Source: Bryum argenteum (lineage: Eukaryota > Streptophyta > Bryopsida > Bryales > Bryaceae). Taken from it: DNA of 64,000 nucleotides. Positions 61,658-64,000 of this stretch are shown one piece after another (position 1 is the first letter of the stretch; every line of letters starts with the position of its first letter). The stretch is from NCBI GenBank assembly GCA_037043015.1, contig CM073322.1, forward strand, positions 32,917,864 to 32,981,863, given 5' to 3'. The translations under genes and the position numbers were made by a program. Below the pieces are notes generated by a model. The model made no database searches. It saw only the letters and a list, made by a program, of their open reading frames with translations, and was not told the DNA's origin.

Positions 61658-62758
61658 AGCAACTTTTTCCAATGCTAGCAAACTCGTTCAAAGATTACAT
61701 CAAGAGCTGGAGAAGTATTTATTAATTGTAAACAAGGAATTGAACACATAAGGTATTGTTGTAAGCCCCACTCTCTAGCTCACCTATTCGGATGACCTTT
61801 AAGTATTTGTAAGAGGTCGATCTGTTCAACAATATTGTCTATCATCTTAATCAATAATTGTATTAGAAGTTACAAAACTTAACACGTATTTTCAATTGAA
61901 AGCTTAAGTGTCTTGCTTAACTTTTTTACTCAACTTTCAATTATTGAGATTGTGTCAAGTGGATTGTTTGATAATGGTGTCAGGTGGATTTTGTGACGAT
62001 AGTGACGGGTCAATTAATTCAACAATGATATCAGGTGGATTTTTCCAATTATATTGTCAGGGAATTAGTTCAATGATTGAGTCAGTACTAATGAATACCA
62101 ATCATGACTCCTTGACACGTATCCAATATGAGATGATATTATTGCAAGAAAAGATGTCTTCCTCACCTCTTCAACTCAGCTTTCAACCATCTAATAAAAT
62201 CTTTTAATGATTATCTCCAGTGGCTTCTAACAGCTGCGTTCTTCTAAGAAATGTTTGAACATTGACTATCTTACATAAACTAGTTATAATCTATTTATAA
62301 AGAAATACTAAAAACACTTAAATTTGTCAAGTATTAACTTTATTCTTGTCTTTAATATTTGTCAACTATGTGAAGCTTGATAATACTTTATGCAAATTAG
62401 GAAATACTTTTGTATTGAAAATCAACTAAAATAAATGTCAAAATTATGCGAAATTGATTTTTCTTTTGTCCCAAAACATTCATGAGGATTTAGAAAGTGA
62501 GACACTCGACCAAGAAAAACCCATATAAGAGTATAAAAGTAGTCAAGTTATCTCTAACGAGGAGGGGTTATCATAGTAGTGCCCGTCAATGACCTAAAAA
62601 TAGGAATTTGGGCTCTTAGTCACCTCAGAAGAAGTATCTAATTGCTTTTTTAGTTTTGTAAGGAATCCAAAGGAATTTGTGGAGAAATAATATTGATTTA
62701 TGGTTTGGAAAATATGTAATATTATACACCTGCCGTCCACGTTGGGAATTCTTCTTTA
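61658..62758. other. Intergenic, no gene seen
   Basis: AT-rich. The longest ORF is 99 codons (61908-62207), with internal near-repeats of a GTGTCAGGTGGATTT-type word and no domain. Confidence 0.4.
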
Positions 62759-62759
62759 A

Positions 62760-62832
<73 letters not shown>
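62759..62832. repeat. Compound microsatellite (AT)n(AAT)n
   Basis: About 9 AT units run into about 19 AAT units. Confidence 0.95.
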
Positions 62833-62833
<1 letters not shown>

Positions 62834-62859
62834 TTTCTATCCCTAATATGTTCATAAGC

Positions 62860-63565
62860 AAGTTCCTACTCATATTTCCAAGTGATCCAAAGTGAAATTT
62901 TGACCACCTTTACAAAGGCAACCTTCAGAATTTACAAGAGCAAGATCATAGCTTTTAGTAATTTTACAAATTGTCCTCCCAGAACTTGTCAATACTTGGG
63001 ATTTAGATTTTTTTTTGTAATGTTGTGTTTTAAAAAAAAATAAAAAAAAATAAAAAAAAGAAAATTCTCAAATTCATGAAGGCACTCAATCACCATTTTC
63101 TTTCTTGAACCAAACATATCTTATGTGCATTTTTAAAATATATTGTTGGTTCCATACCTTCTAGATAATAATTTGCATGAAGGCAAAAATAAATAAAAGC
63201 AAAAAACATGATTATTTTCTAAATTTTTGCATAAATATAGTTAACTTAGTCATCTATATGGTGAAGAATATGATCATTATGTTTAGTGTAACGATCTTCA
63301 AGTCCCCGTCTACACCATGGAGAAAATGCCTCCCTAGCAATGCCCAAACAAACTCTTGCACAAACTTTGGGTGTTGTAATCTTGCAAATGTTAAATATCC
63401 ATTGGCCATTTTTTGGAACAATAAGAACAAATAGGCTCACGTTCATGATCTTATGGTTGAAAATCTAAAAATACTTTTCTTCTTTTATACACCCTCGGAA
63501 ATGCATAGAGGTCAAATATCACACTGATAGGTCTGAACCTCCAAAAACATTAGAAAGGTTAAGGG
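62860..63565. mobile_element. TTAA-flanked element, subfamily II (left end unclear)
   Basis: The right end AAGGG precedes TTAA at 63566-63569. Blocks CCAAGTGATCCAAAGTGAAA, CAAAGGCAACCTTCAGAATT, TAATCTTGCAAATGTTAAAT and GATCTTATGGTTGAAAATCT match those at 16967 and 25565 in the same order. The left terminus lies somewhere left of 62860 and could include the microsatellite. Confidence 0.5.
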
Positions 63566-63569
63566 TTAA

Positions 63570-64000
63570 AATTTCCACTATATTTAATTGTGAATCATAT
63601 TCATAAACACTCTAAAGTCTTAAGATAAAAATACCAATTGTAAAAGATTCAATGGCGATATAATCACAAGCTACATCAAGATCATACATTCAACCTACTC
63701 CATCAATTAAAAATTTTTAAAATTTTTCTAAAAAAAATTTAGTGGGATGAAGAAGCTAGTCTCCATAGGCACCAATCTTCTAATTTTATACTCAATACTT
63801 CTAAGTATGTGTTGACATTTGAGGGTTGTAAAAACAAAACACTAAGATTAAGTACATCATTTCAAGAAATTCCTTCAACGCACTAGTTCCCACATAGTAG
63901 ACAGTAAGGACTCACTCTCACATCAATCCAATTTTTCTTTGTAATTTCCATCTACATCACATTGTTGTCAAACAATTTGATATTAAGTGTATTCCTTCAT
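63570..64000. other. Intergenic, no gene seen
   Basis: AT-rich. No supported feature to the window end. Confidence 0.4.

Overview
This window is nuclear DNA of a land plant. The intron-rich genes have GC-rich exons, GT-AG introns and AT-rich intergenic DNA. Products include a plant-type eIF4B with a telo-box, an SBT2-type subtilase, a receptor-like kinase and squalene synthase. The wide repeat-filled gaps and the sequences suggest a non-seed plant such as a bryophyte or fern ally. That placement is an inference, and no species is named.

Layout. About 1-12.8 kb holds no convincing gene. It contains small TIR elements, a SINE-like unit, a heat-shock-element-like promoter array at 6.3-6.6 kb and a small orphan ORF. 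From 12.87 to 15.2 kb, minus strand, lies a receptor-like kinase with an unusual C-terminal extension. From 16 to 30 kb the DNA is repeats only, mainly a dispersed 0.4-0.95 kb family whose ends read TTAA|CCC...GGG|TTAA, plus tandem duplications, an (AT)n tract and a foldback MITE. Squalene synthase (12 exons, minus) occupies 30.97-34.51 kb. A SINE with exact 13-bp target duplications lies at 35.3 kb.

From 36.8 to 48.2 kb is a large inverted repeat. Two nearly identical 3.9-kb arms each carry a complete eIF4B locus, head to head around a 3.6-kb AT-rich spacer. Each eIF4B copy has its reading frame disturbed at different places by one-base length differences in G/C runs. This could be consensus error, or it could be real decay. 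From 49.46 to 53.78 kb, minus, is an intact SBT2-type subtilase (10 coding exons), one of whose introns is mostly a 25-bp minisatellite reaching the splice acceptor. From 55.4 kb to the end there is again no gene. That stretch holds a perfect-TIR MITE with TA target duplication, tandem duplications and more TTAA-flanked elements, including a 72-bp miniature.

The genes are unrelated housekeeping or signalling genes (translation initiation, sterol synthesis, extracellular proteolysis, receptor kinase). They do not form a pathway cluster. The most notable items are the TTAA-bounded element family, which has the terminal signature of piggyBac-type transposons, and the eIF4B palindrome.
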